From NCBI RefSeq assembly GCF_029784135.1, contig NC_073745.1:111225216-111289215 (forward strand): a DNA stretch of 64,000 bases, written 5' to 3'. The DNA is from Toxorhynchites rutilus septentrionalis (lineage: Eukaryota; Arthropoda; Insecta; Diptera; Culicidae). Positions 1 through 10,309 of the stretch are shown in pieces. The notes beneath the pieces are model-generated. The model did no database searches. It was not told the origin of the DNA and was given only the letters and a program-made list of their open reading frames with translations. The first letter of the stretch is position 1, and each line of letters begins with the position of its first letter. The translations under genes were made by a program, and so were the position numbers.

Positions 1-2873
1 AAGCCAGTGGACCCGTTTATGAATGAACCGTCAGTAAAGAACATTTTATCAGATCTAACTTTCCCATATTCTGCCGAAAATATCTCCGGAATGTAATCGG
101 AGCGTAGATGATCTGGGATTCCATGGATCTTTTGTCGCATGGACAGATCAAAATTGACAGAGGAATTGCAAAAGTATGGGAAGCAAACTTGGTTGGAGAT
201 GCCCGGTGAAGGGTGCACTTCATGGGTAAGGTACTCATGGTATAGAGACATAAAACTTGACTGAGGAGTCAGTTGGAGTAGATTTTCGAAGTTATCAATC
301 ACCAATGGATTCATGATCTTGCAACGGATGAGAAATCTGTAGGATAATTCTGTGAACCGAAGAGTAAGCGGGGGTACTCCTGCCAAAACTTCGAGACTCA
401 TCGTATGTGTCGAATGCAAACACCCCATGGCTATACGCAGGCAACGATATTGTATTCTCTCCAGCTTGAGAATATGAATCCTGGCAGCTGATCGGAAGCA
501 AAAACTGCCATATTCTAACACTGATAATATCGTTGTTTTGTACAACTGAATGAGGTCTCCTGGATGGGCACCCCACCATGTTCCGGTTATTGTTTGGAGA
601 AAATTGATTCTTTGCTGGCATTTCTGTTTCAAATACGCAATGTGTATTCCCCAGGTACATTTAGAGTCAAAATATACTCCAAGGTATTTGAAAAACATCG
701 AGTGCTTGATCGTTTTGCCGGATAGGTGAAGCTGGAATTGGGCGGGTTCGTGCTTCCTAGAAAAAAGGACCATTTCAGTTTTCTCCGTAGAGAATTCGAT
801 ACCCAGCTTGAGAGCCCACGTGAACAGGTTGTTCAGGGTATCTTGCAAGGAATTTTGCAGAACGGCGGGATTAGTACCCGTGATGGAAATAACTCCATCG
901 TCTGCAAGTTGTCTCAACGTGCAATCTCTAGTTAGACAATCATCTATATCATTGACGTAAAAACTGTACAAGAGGGGGCTTAGGCAGGAGCCTTGTGGGA
1001 GGCCCATAAAACTGTAACGAGAAGATTTCAAGCTGCCATGATTGAAAAACATGTGCTTTTCTGAGAGTAAATTGTACAGGAAATTATTCAGAATTGGTGA
1101 AAGTCCACGATTATGAAGTTTCTCTGAGAGAATTTCCATGGAAACTGAATCAAATGCCCCTTTGATATCGAGAAAAACGGAAGCCATTTGTTCTTTGCGA
1201 GCAAATGCGATTTGGATTTCAGAAGATAGCAGCGCGAGACAATCGTTCGGCCCTTTAGCTCGGCGGAAGCCAAACTGCGTATTTGACAGCAAATTGTTCG
1301 TTTCAACCCACTTGTCCAAACGAAGTAGAATCATTTTCTCTAACAATTTACGAATACAGGATAACATTGCAATCGGCCTATACGAATTGTGATCGCAAGC
1401 CGGCTTATTGGGTTTTCGTATGGCTATCACTCTCACTTGTCTCCAGTCATGCGGGACTATATTCAGCTCCAGAAACTTGTTGAACAAGTTCAGCAAACGA
1501 TGTTTTGCCAAGTCGGGAAGATTCTTCAATAAGTTGAATTTAATCTTGTCCGACCCCGGAGCTGAATTGTTACATGAGAGAAGTGCAATTGAGAATTCTA
1601 CCATCGAAAAATTCTCATAATCGCCTTGGAGCGGAATGTCGCGTACGACGTTTTGTGCAGGAACGGAATCGGGACAAACCTTTCTTGCTAATTTGAAAAT
1701 CCAACGGTCAGAGTATTCCTCACTTTCATTTGTATGGTTCCGGCCACGCATTCTCCTAGCCGTATTCCAAAGAGTGCTCATAGCTGTCTCCCTTGACAAA
1801 CCATTGACGAACTTCCGCCAATATCCACGCTTTTTTGCTTTAATCAGACCTTTTAGTTTGGCTTCTAGAGCTTGGTACTTTCGAAACCATTCCACTAATC
1901 CAGTTTTCCTGAATTTTTTGAAAGCGTATGATTTTTCAAGGTAGACCTTTGAGCACTCCTTGTCCCACCAAAGTGATGGAGGACGACGTCGGAAAGTGGT
2001 AGCAGGAACACGTTTCTTTTGAGCTTGAAGTGCGCTTTCGTAAATCAAACTCGATATAAAGTTATACTCTTCGAGTGGAGGAAGTTCATGCATTGAAACA
2101 AGTGCTTCAGATATTATTTCTGCAAATTTTCTCCAGTCAATATTTTTCGTGAGGTCATACGCAATATCGACTGACTCACGAGAACCTGATTCATTGGCGA
2201 TCGATAAAATTATTGGCAGGTGATCACTACCGTGGGGATCTTGGATTACCTTCCACGTGCAATCCAGGGATAATGAAGAAGAGCAAAGTGATATGTCTAG
2301 CATACTTGCCCGTGCAGGAGGGTTGGCTATCCTAGTTGCTTCCCCTGTATTTAAAACTGTCATGTTGAAGTTGTCGCACAGATCATAAATCAACGTGGCA
2401 CGGCTGTCATCATAGTGTGACCCCCATGCTGTTCCATGGGAGTTGAGGTCACCTAAGATTAGCCGCGGCTCCGGCAATGCCGCGATGATATCAAAAAACT
2501 GATGGCGGCCGACCATGGTTCTTGGAGGAATATATATCGAGGCAATGCAGAAGTCTTTGCCATTGATTTGTGTCTGGCAAGCGACAACTTCAATGCCTAT
2601 CATCGATGGGAGAGTGACTCTATAGAAGGAGTGACATTTTTTGATCCCCAATAGTACGCCACCAAACGAGTCATTTCGATCGAGGCGAATAATGTTGAAA
2701 TCGTGGAAATTCAGCTCGTCGGCTGAAGAAAGCCATGTTTCACAGAGGGAAAATACATCACAGTTAGAACTATGAACTAAAAATTTAAATTGATCTAGTT
2801 TAGGGATGATGCTTCTGCAATTCCACTGTATTACAGTGGTCAAATCCTTGACCTCTTGCACTGAATCAGGCAT
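1..2873 (-). CDS. Retrotransposon ORF2: endonuclease, reverse transcriptase, start of RNase H (partial)
   Basis: The enzyme nicks target DNA and copies the element RNA by target-primed reverse transcription. The ATG at 2873-2871 opens a frame with no stop to base 1 (957 codons in the window). An APE-type endonuclease occupies about residues 12-235: WNCRSI near the start, SLCETWL, LGDLNSHGTAWGS and GSDHLPI, which carry the usual Asn, Glu, Asp and His catalytic positions. The reverse transcriptase spans about 400-720, with YRPIAMLSC, QFGFRRAKG, FLDIKGAFDS, GLPQGSCLSP and the catalytic box QLADDG at Asp658-Asp659 (bases 897-902). At the left edge FFTDGS (Asp948) is the first motif of RNase H. 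The start overlaps the end of ORF1 by 8 bases, which fits reinitiation after ORF1. The polypeptide continues beyond the window. Confidence 0.92.
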   Translation of the reverse strand, partial: MPDSVQEVKDLTTVIQWNCRSIIPKLDQFKFLVHSSNCDVFSLCETWLSSADELNFHDFNIIRLDRNDSFGGVLLGIKKCHSFYRVTLPSMIGIEVVACQTQINGKDFCIASIYIPPRTMVGRHQFFDIIAALPEPRLILGDLNSHGTAWGSHYDDSRATLIYDLCDNFNMTVLNTGEATRIANPPARASMLDISLCSSSLSLDCTWKVIQDPHGSDHLPIILSIANESGSRESVDIAYDLTKNIDWRKFAEIISEALVSMHELPPLEEYNFISSLIYESALQAQKKRVPATTFRRRPPSLWWDKECSKVYLEKSYAFKKFRKTGLVEWFRKYQALEAKLKGLIKAKKRGYWRKFVNGLSRETAMSTLWNTARRMRGRNHTNESEEYSDRWIFKLARKVCPDSVPAQNVVRDIPLQGDYENFSMVEFSIALLSCNNSAPGSDKIKFNLLKNLPDLAKHRLLNLFNKFLELNIVPHDWRQVRVIAIRKPNKPACDHNSYRPIAMLSCIRKLLEKMILLRLDKWVETNNLLSNTQFGFRRAKGPNDCLALLSSEIQIAFARKEQMASVFLDIKGAFDSVSMEILSEKLHNRGLSPILNNFLYNLLSEKHMFFNHGSLKSSRYSFMGLPQGSCLSPLLYSFYVNDIDDCLTRDCTLRQLADDGVISITGTNPAVLQNSLQDTLNNLFTWALKLGIEFSTEKTEMVLFSRKHEPAQFQLHLSGKTIKHSMFFKYLGVYFDSKCTWGIHIAYLKQKCQQRINFLQTITGTWWGAHPGDLIQLYKTTILSVLEYGSFCFRSAARIHILKLERIQYRCLRIAMGCLHSTHTMSLEVLAGVPPLTLRFTELSYRFLIRCKIMNPLVIDNFENLLQLTPQSSFMSLYHEYLTHEVHPSPGISNQVCFPYFCNSSVNFDLSMRQKIHGIPDHLRSDYIPEIFSAEYGKVRSDKMFFTDGSFINGSTG

Positions 2874-4278
2874 CGAGGGAAATGAACGCTGCTAAAAAAC
2901 CACATTTTTCTTTCAAAAATGTTCTCACAATCGGAAGCAAACATAATACTATGGTTTTAAGAGGGTCATTTATATTTAGAGCATTTAAAATATTGTCCAC
3001 CAGGTCAGAAAGCGCAAGCAAACCAGATTGTGGCTGTTGCCTCGACCGCGAAAATGGAACAGACCGGGTGGGTGCTGCTCCGGGAAGTGTTGAGGACCCC
3101 TGGTGCGTGGAAGAACAGCTTAAACCAGGAGGTACTTGCTTCGGTCTATTCTCAGCACGTTCAATTCGAGTTTTCATTCCAACTTGGGAAGTTTCGGTCG
3201 TCTTTCTGGGGAGTGAAGGAAAAGAAGTAATTTTTCTTTTCCTGACGGCACCCTGCGATGTACCGGAACTTCCTGCATTGGGAGCGTCAGCAACAGGCTC
3301 GTCGTTCTGCAGAATGGAGTAGGGATTGTCCTGAGTCGTTGGAACGGAACTCTTAAGCATTTCTGCATAAGTCCGCTTGGAACGTTCCTTTAAGGAACGC
3401 TTGATTTTTTCCCCTCGTTGTTTGTACACCGGGCATTGAATAATATCATGAGGAGTCCCGCCGCAATGAAGACACTTGTGCTCTTTCGCGCAAGGATTCT
3501 CATCATGGCTCTCTCCACAATCTGCGCAACGTTTTTTATTGCAACAATAGGCGGCCGTGTGACCGAGTTGCATACATTTGTTGCATTTCATTACCCGGGG
3601 TACAAACAACCGAACAGGTAAACGAAGTGCACCTATTGCAACGTAGTTTGGAAGGGCGGAACCCTCAAAAGTCACACGAAAAGAGTTTGTCCGATTGAGA
3701 ACCCTTTTGTCATTTTTTTGTGACACAGATTTCAGTCGATCGCATGCAAGAATCTTCACAGTTTTTAGTGAAGAGTTCTTGAAGCGACCGACACCATCGA
3801 TAATCTCTTTTCGAGTCAAACCCTTTTCGGTTATTACGCCGTCTATTTCGACGTTGCAACAGGGCACGTATACGCGATACTCAATCGCAAAGAGGTCGCA
3901 GCGCGTGATTTCGTTCGCTTGGGTCCTGCTTGAGACGACAACTCGTTGTTTGTCTGGCCCCATCCGTGTAATCTCGGTAACTGCAGAAAACTTCTGAGTA
4001 AGTTCCTTCGAGATACGAATGACATTTAGAGGTTTAGATTTTCGTCTAAAGTATACAATGAATGGGCCTTTGGAGCCTTCATGGTATTCTTTTGGACGAA
4101 AATCCTGTTTTTCGTCAATGTCCTCATCTTCGGAACTTCCAACTTCATATACAGAAGTTTCTTCCTCAACTTCAGCTTCATCTTCCTGCTCTTCAGGAGG
4201 AGGATCGGTATCGGAAATATTCAATAGCGTCGATGGAGGATCCTTCCCGCCCTCAGCCATATCAAAAAAATCGGTCAA
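2866..4278 (-). CDS. Retrotransposon ORF1: gag-like nucleic-acid-binding protein with three zinc knuckles
   Basis: This 470-residue protein would package the element RNA. Residues 1-60 are strongly acidic and low in complexity. Residues about 70-130 (starting GPFIVYF) look like the RRM-like fold common in such proteins, though this is only a resemblance. Three CCHC-type knuckles follow: C232-C235-H240-C245, C251-C254-H258-C263 (three instead of four residues before His) and C269-C272-H277-C282. The C-terminal third is Ser/Pro/Arg rich with no recognised domain. Met7 is an alternative start. The stop codon lies at 2868-2866, eight bases into ORF2. The frame is unbroken. Its family is the I/Jockey-type ORF1; clade placement comes from the RNase H in its partner ORF2. 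Confidence 0.9.
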   Translation of the reverse strand: MTDFFDMAEGGKDPPSTLLNISDTDPPPEEQEDEAEVEEETSVYEVGSSEDEDIDEKQDFRPKEYHEGSKGPFIVYFRRKSKPLNVIRISKELTQKFSAVTEITRMGPDKQRVVVSSRTQANEITRCDLFAIEYRVYVPCCNVEIDGVITEKGLTRKEIIDGVGRFKNSSLKTVKILACDRLKSVSQKNDKRVLNRTNSFRVTFEGSALPNYVAIGALRLPVRLFVPRVMKCNKCMQLGHTAAYCCNKKRCADCGESHDENPCAKEHKCLHCGGTPHDIIQCPVYKQRGEKIKRSLKERSKRTYAEMLKSSVPTTQDNPYSILQNDEPVADAPNAGSSGTSQGAVRKRKITSFPSLPRKTTETSQVGMKTRIERAENRPKQVPPGLSCSSTHQGSSTLPGAAPTRSVPFSRSRQQPQSGLLALSDLVDNILNALNINDPLKTIVLCLLPIVRTFLKEKCGFLAAFISLDA

Positions 4279-4770
4279 CTGTTCGATATGAACAGAATAT
4301 AATGATAATCAAAATAAATAAATAAGTGAAAAAAATATGTTTTATAGGGTTATGATGCGAATATTAAATTCAATTTATTTTATGTTAAATAAAATGATAA
4401 AATGAAAAAAAAATTCCAATAAAAGTTCAACGGTATATAAGAAATAATGATCACCCCTAATGCCAACGTTTGCCGATTTGGTTAACACAAAGTTGAACAA
4501 TGGTGTAAATCGTGCACAGAAGGTAGAAGGAATGATAGGGAAACAAAAGAAAAATAAATTTCTACTTGCCGCGGCTGTGTGGCGTGTGTGATGAATGTGT
4601 CTGATTTGGATCCTCAGCGCGCACCACTTTAAACTTCGCTTCACTCGCAAGCGCAACCGGTGAAAAAGAACACTATTATTCGATGTGAAAAAAACACCTT
4701 TGTTGGATCGATTAAAAACTTGTCCGATCTGCTTGCGAGTTGTCGAACCAATGTACGGACGCACCCCCTT

Positions 4771-6950
4771 AGCGAGAATGGATTTATCTTGACCGTGCTC
4801 TCAAAATTTAAGGTAACAACAATGTCAGTACGTTGATCAGTTAACCCTTAGTCATCTGTACTCGTTCTGTATTTTAGATACTGAATAACAAAAGTGCTAC
4901 GAATTTCATTTTGTAAGGCGCTCAAATTCTAAATTTCCAATCATACGGTGTTAAATGGCCCAGCAGAAGTATAATATGCCCATGAGTTGTTTCTCTCAGA
5001 GACTATAAAGCTCAGAGAAACAGCTTGTATGATTGAGAGATTCGATCAATCTATTTCCTTCATGCCCACCAGCGAAGAGAAAAAACCGTTCCTCCGGTGA
5101 GCGTGTTCTCCCAGTATTCGTGCATTAATTCTCCAGGCCGCGCTCTTGTTTTCCTGCATTCTCTGAGCACATAATATAGATGCCAGATGTGAAGACATGC
5201 TTTCGTTGTCAAGACATTCAATTTTGTGAAAACATACTGAGGTCATTTCAAAGTATGTGAAAACAATTGTTTGTGTGATTTATCGAACATGATTTAGAAA
5301 TATCGTGATGGTTTGCTCGTTTTTGTTCATTATGATTACATTTGAAGACATTTATTCGTACCATGCAATGATATTTGAAAAAATCATCTGGCATCCCTCA
5401 CATACAAGCTATTTCTCTCGTGAGAATGTTTACGGCCGAATACGAGCAAATTGCCCCGATCGAGGGTATGCCATACTGCCCGATGGTAAGCTGATGCGGA
5501 AAATATCAAATTAAGGAAGAAAAGAATCCTTTCTTACCATTTTCTTCACCTGAGATATTCACTGGGAACACGACTCAATAGATATGACCCACAGTTATCG
5601 CCTCTGAATCGGGTTTAAGCAACAAAAACCTTATAGAAGTGATGTAGAAAATTACATCGAAAATCGCTTCCAAAGAAAATTATTTTTCTTATTTTTTTAA
5701 AGCATGTTACAAATGTAAAACTTTCATGGTAGGATTCTATCATTGACTAGCACGTTTGCCTATATCCATTGCATTTCTATTCTTGCTGGTTTACGAGAAA
5801 ATAAGGTGGGTCAAATTGCCCGGCAGGCGCGTTTTAGACACATCTCCTCTAATTAGGCGCGCACGAAAAATTAGAAATTATCGACGCGAAGGAAAACGAG
5901 AGTCCATTTCCATGTGAAGTCCTTGTGCGATCAGTGGGGAGAATTGGAGAGCGATTGGTGAGAGAGTGTCATTCAATCAACCCAGTCAATCAGTGTTGCC
6001 ACACGTACAGATTTATCTGGAAAGGTACAGATCCTGTACGGTACAGAGTACAGATTTTCGTCAAAAAGTACAGATTGGTACAGATTTTTTCCGCGGGTGA
6101 GATTTCTTACATTTGAACATAGCAACATTAAATTACATGATTATTTTTACGCCGCAGTATCGCTTGGTGCGGCGGCATGAAACTTTTAATAATTGATAGT
6201 ATGCAATCCAGATTCAGAAGAGGTATATAGGGGAGGTGGAGGTAAAACGGACATGCTAAGAAGAACTTCAATTATATCTTTGGAAACTCATGTTTCCCAA
6301 AACTTTGATGCAGTTTATATACTGTAATTCAATATACTGATTTTCTACCTAATTGGCCAAATATTTTACAAATAAGTGTTTTTCATTGTTTTTACTGAAA
6401 TTAAAACAGACCGAAAAGTACATCATTTTTTTCGATGCGGGTAATATGGACATATAGTGGGGGTTATACGGACAGGTTTGTATTATATGAAGCGTTGAGG
6501 TTTATCGATCACGAGAGGAATAATTTTATTCAACCAAGGTTTGAACTCATCACGAATGTCCGTTAAATGATGAAAAAATCGAATTAATCTACTTAGAAGT
6601 GATATCGTGCTTTTTAGCAGTATAAACGTACAGACCCACAATTATTTTGCTTTTGATTGCAATCAGCTTCTAAATAGTCCACATTTGGCGATTTGATTTC
6701 CTTTTATAGACGCAGGAAGGTGATAATTTGTTCCGATGCGGTGGCTATCACCTTCGCCACCACCTTTTAATGGTTTCGTTTGCCGTTCTGCGGGAGGTGC
6801 TGCATAGTATATTTTTTGGATAATTTCTTTGGGAATGACATTTTTGGGAGCAATAGAAATGTATTTTTTACTTGGGCAATCAATAGGTTCAGTGTTTCAA
6901 TTTCGCTCTAGGCAGCGAACAATTAACAGTAAATTAAAGTACAAGTGAAT
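4771..6950. other. No gene recognised
   Basis: Only short scattered frames without recognisable domains are present. Around 5990-6085 a run repeats the word TACAGAT several times after GTTGCCAC; a similar GTTGCCACA/CTGTACC combination recurs near 50818-50895 on the other side of the window, so it is probably a small interspersed repeat. Nothing else can be assigned. Confidence 0.4.
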
Positions 6951-6954
6951 GTAT

Positions 6955-7905
6955 GGGCAAAAAGTGACCTTCGACTTTTCGACTTCCTGTGAAATGAAAA
7001 GCAAAAAAAGCCCTATGCAAAATTTCAGCTCGATCGGATTTTATTTATTAGTGCCGCAATGACGTCAAATCTTGAGTTTTTTTGAAAACTGAAAAATCAC
7101 CCAAGTACATGAAATCGGTTTTATATAGCTTGCCCTGAAATCTGTTTGTATGTTTGTATGTCTGTAACATGTTTATCTATAGCGCTGACCCACATTAATA
7201 GAAATTTGACTCCCTTCCTGTTGACCGATTGATCTGAAATTTGGAACACACCTTTATCTCTGTAGTCATTATAAAATTGCATATTTCATGATCTTGAAAA
7301 TCCAAGATGGCAGCCGCTACAAAATGTCGAACTACATATTTTCTCAAAACCTCATTAATATGGGTATCAAATGAAAGGGCTCGACTAGTAGAACACGGTT
7401 ATTCATGAAAAATGCAAATCCTTCAAAATCCTACCAAATGGCGGACTACATGTTATGTCAAAACCCCATTAATGTGGGTATCAAATGAAAGGGCTTGAAT
7501 AGTAGATCACAGTAGATCATGAAAAATCCAAATCCAAGATGGCCGCAATCACAAAATAGCAAATTACTTTATTAAACGGTTTTATTGAGCTTGAACTGTT
7601 CGTATGTTTGTTTGTATGTATGTAGGGTTGTCCCACATTAATAGAAATTTGACCAATAGGAACTGACCGAATTTTTAAAATACCTTTATCTCTGCTGTCA
7701 TTTTAATACTGCTTATCTTGAAAAATCCAATTTGGCCGCCGCTACAAAATAACTGATTCCATATCATCTCAAAAATAGGTTGATTGAGATATGTGTATCA
7801 AACGAACGAACTTGACTTGGAGAACACACTATGTATTTTCTGCAATCCACTCAATATCGGTATCAAATGCAATTTTTTGACTGATAGAATACAGTACAAT
7901 GCTTT
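6955..7905. repeat. Interspersed repeat family R1, locus A
   Basis: The segment contains at least two internal copies of a unit built around GGTATCAAATGAAAGGGCT ... GACTAGTAGAA, separated by phrases such as CCAAGATGGC and GTTTGTATGTTTGTATG. The same units in the same order and orientation recur at 26894-27437, which shows it is an interspersed repeat. The first part (6955-7110: CCCTATGCAAAATTTCAGCTC ... AAAAATCACCCAAG region) also matches the arms of the foldback element at 37088 and 43640-43833, so two repeat families abut here. No coding capacity was seen. Confidence 0.7.
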
Positions 7906-9535
7906 TATTGTAGAGAAATATTCTAATGAAACAGATAATGTACTAAAAACTAGAAAATAAAATAGGTAAAAAAAACATTTTAAGTTAAACGGATTAATTG
8001 TGAATAAACATAATAATGTACTAAAAGCTAGAAAATAATTAGGCAAGTAGCAGTTAGTAGTTATCACACCTCTCCTTCATTAGTCTGGGGCATTGATAAG
8101 ACTAAAATAAAATCATTTTGAATTCGTTAGAAAATTCGAGATGACGTTTTTCATTGGCACTCTGTTGAGTATGATTTTGTTGTCGCTCAATGCACGCCCT
8201 GGAAACCACCCTTTGTATTGTTCCTAATTATTTTTGATATTTTTATATTGTTGTTTTCTAATGATTATTGATATTGGAGATAGTATTAGACTTTCCAAAC
8301 GGTGTATTTAAATTTAATTTTTGAACTTCACATATTAGGTTGGAGAAAAGGAAATCCATTATTTTTGCGTGAAATTCAAAACTTTATTTCAGATTTTTTT
8401 AGGATTACCCGATTTAGGTCAAATACAGTGCGTCAAATTCCTATAGGCACATTCATATATCTCAACTATTTGGGTCCTACAAATTAGATTTTTAAAATAT
8501 AAACATAGAGTCTATAAGAGCTTTGAATATAAAGTAAATTTCACTATTGAATGTCCCAGTCCCATTCCATGAGACTGCCTACTTCACAGTTCCTGCTCAA
8601 TTTCACATGAGAATTTTTTCGAAAATCATGCCAATAATACGCGCAGCAGCCAGGACGATCAAGAGTGAACTTCTTTCCATGCCTACCTCATCCTCATCCT
8701 ACTCCACTCTCCAGTTAATGTGTTGTTCCGTGTGTGTGTTTCGCAAATTCTAATCTCACCTGTACGTACCTTGATTTAAGGTTAAGTTTCTTCACCAAAT
8801 GTCCTGATCATCGTAAAATTTGAGATACACGTCTTTTCGATATGGGAAGCCAAGATCCTGCTTCATTCCCGAGGCATTGACCTTCCCAGTCACTCTAAGC
8901 TGTATTGACAGATGGTCCAATTATTGTCATTAAGGTTGGGTAAGCACTAGGTATAAAAGAATATTTGAAATATTTTACCGAAAAAGTATAGAAGCACTAA
9001 TGGCAGCAAAAACAATATACGTACTACACGAATACACTTACGAAAACTTCATAATTGAAATGGTTCGGCTTAGTATAATTTAATAAAAGATGCTGTAAAA
9101 CCATGGTGAGCTGGTAGTATTTTTTCTCACTATATGCACCGTTCTGTGATACATTTTGTTGCCATTTTAAAGGTAGCTTCATAAAGCCTCTCTCATATAA
9201 GTCTTGTAAGGGAAACACTCTTGTAATCGATTGTCATAATTTTCCACCGTTTGGGCTGTGTGTGCGATATCGGCAACGTTATTATTATATCTTATGGTGC
9301 CACACATCCTCCCCCATCCCAAAAATATAAAAGAAGCACATAAAAAACGAAATGATCATTTGGCTAACCTTTCATCATTTTCACATAGAATATCTCTCAA
9401 AAATGTTATTGCTATACCTATCGTTCGGCAATTCACTGTCAAAAAGAATGAGATCATCCTGATCCGCTATCGATAAGATACCTCATGAGTCGTTTTACCT
9501 GCTGTATGTAGAAAAAAACGCCGCTCAAATTTTCC
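7906..9535. other. No gene recognised; short direct repeat and possible mariner end
   Basis: A short direct repeat (AATGTACTAAAA.CTAGAAAATA) occurs near 7937 and 8012. At 8336-8420, TTAGGTTGGAGAAAAGGAA followed by TTCAAAACTTTATTT resembles a mariner-type terminal region, but no transposase or partner end was found. The rest shows nothing assignable. Confidence 0.35.
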
Positions 9536-9539
9536 GTGA

Positions 9540-10300
9540 ATGATTTGGCTTGCTATCTGTTTTCAAAAGCACGACTGATCTGGAACCACTATTTACAAGA
9601 TTCTGCGCAATCATCCCGTTCCGCTATCGACGAAATTTTACGCGGTCGTTCCGAGTCACTATCAACAAAATCTGTCGCGGTCGATTTGCTATCGTCCAAG
9701 TTTTACGCTGTCATCCTGAGCCACTATAAACAAAACCACCATGCGTGGTCGATTCGATCCGCTGTCGATTTAGATAAATGCAGTCACCTGCGTCATCAAG
9801 TCACCATCCCGGAACGCTGCCAAATGAGAACAACGAATATATCTTATGAAGAACTGCTGACAGCAGCATGTTGTGAATAGTTTTAATGTTTTGATAAAAT
9901 ATTTCAATCACCTTTGGGATGTATAAGCTTATTTATGGGGCATAACTAACAAAATATCGAGTCGAATTCTGTTCTCCATACGGTCGTACCGAGCCGTACT
10001 GGTTCTGCTCGGTCGTTCCGGTTCGCATATAATTTCACTTCCATTTTTACACAGCACGGTCGTCCCGATCTGCACTATTATTATTATCTTTTTTTTTTAT
10101 ACGGTCGTTCCGATCCGCAAATGTTGTTACTTCCATTTTTACACAGCACGGTCGTCCCGATCCGCACTCTTATTATTATCATTTTTTTTATGCGGTCGTC
10201 CCGATCCGCAAATGTTTTTACTTCCATTTTTACACAGCATGGTCGTCTCGATCTGCACTCTTATTATTATAATTTTTTTTTTGTGCGGTCGTCCCACAAT
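9540..10300. repeat. Degenerate repeat field built on a GGTCGTYCCGATCCGC word
   Basis: From 9540 to 9780 the words CGCTATCGAC, GGTCGTTCCGA and CACTATMAACAAAA recur imperfectly. From 9985 the word GGTCGT.CCGA becomes dense and passes into a regular tandem array at 10037. A 114-codon open frame crosses 9536-9880, but its repetitive composition and lack of any domain argue against a gene. Confidence 0.65.
10037..10295. repeat. Tandem repeat, period 91-92 bp, about 2.8 copies
   Basis: The anchor ACTTCCATTTTTACACAGCA occurs at 10037, 10129 and 10220. Each unit contains two CGGTCGTCCCGATC boxes in the same orientation, separated by a TTATTATTATnnTTTTTTTT stretch. The boxes are more conserved than the spacers. 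Confidence 0.9.
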
Positions 10301-10309
10301 TGAGATATC

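Larger units (their letters stand above)
1..4770 (-). mobile_element. I-clade non-LTR retrotransposon, 3' end outside window
   Basis: Two overlapping minus-strand frames make up this element: a gag-like ORF1 (2866-4278) and an endonuclease/reverse transcriptase/RNase H ORF2 (2873 down to the left edge). RNase H after the reverse transcriptase, plus an ORF1 with three CCHC knuckles, is the arrangement of the I clade (I factor, mosquito MosquI); the clade call is from architecture only. No stop or frameshift is visible, so this may be a young copy. The 5' untranslated leader lies at 4279 to about 4770. Its outer boundary is a guess from where GC-richer sequence ends, because no target-site duplication can be checked while the 3' end is missing. 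Confidence 0.85.

Noticed and set aside
2882..4325. Plus-strand frames across 2882-4325
   Set aside because: They are antisense shadows of the retrotransposon ORF1.
9536..9880. 114-codon plus-strand frame
   Set aside because: It lies in a degenerate repeat field and shows no domain or codon pattern of a gene.
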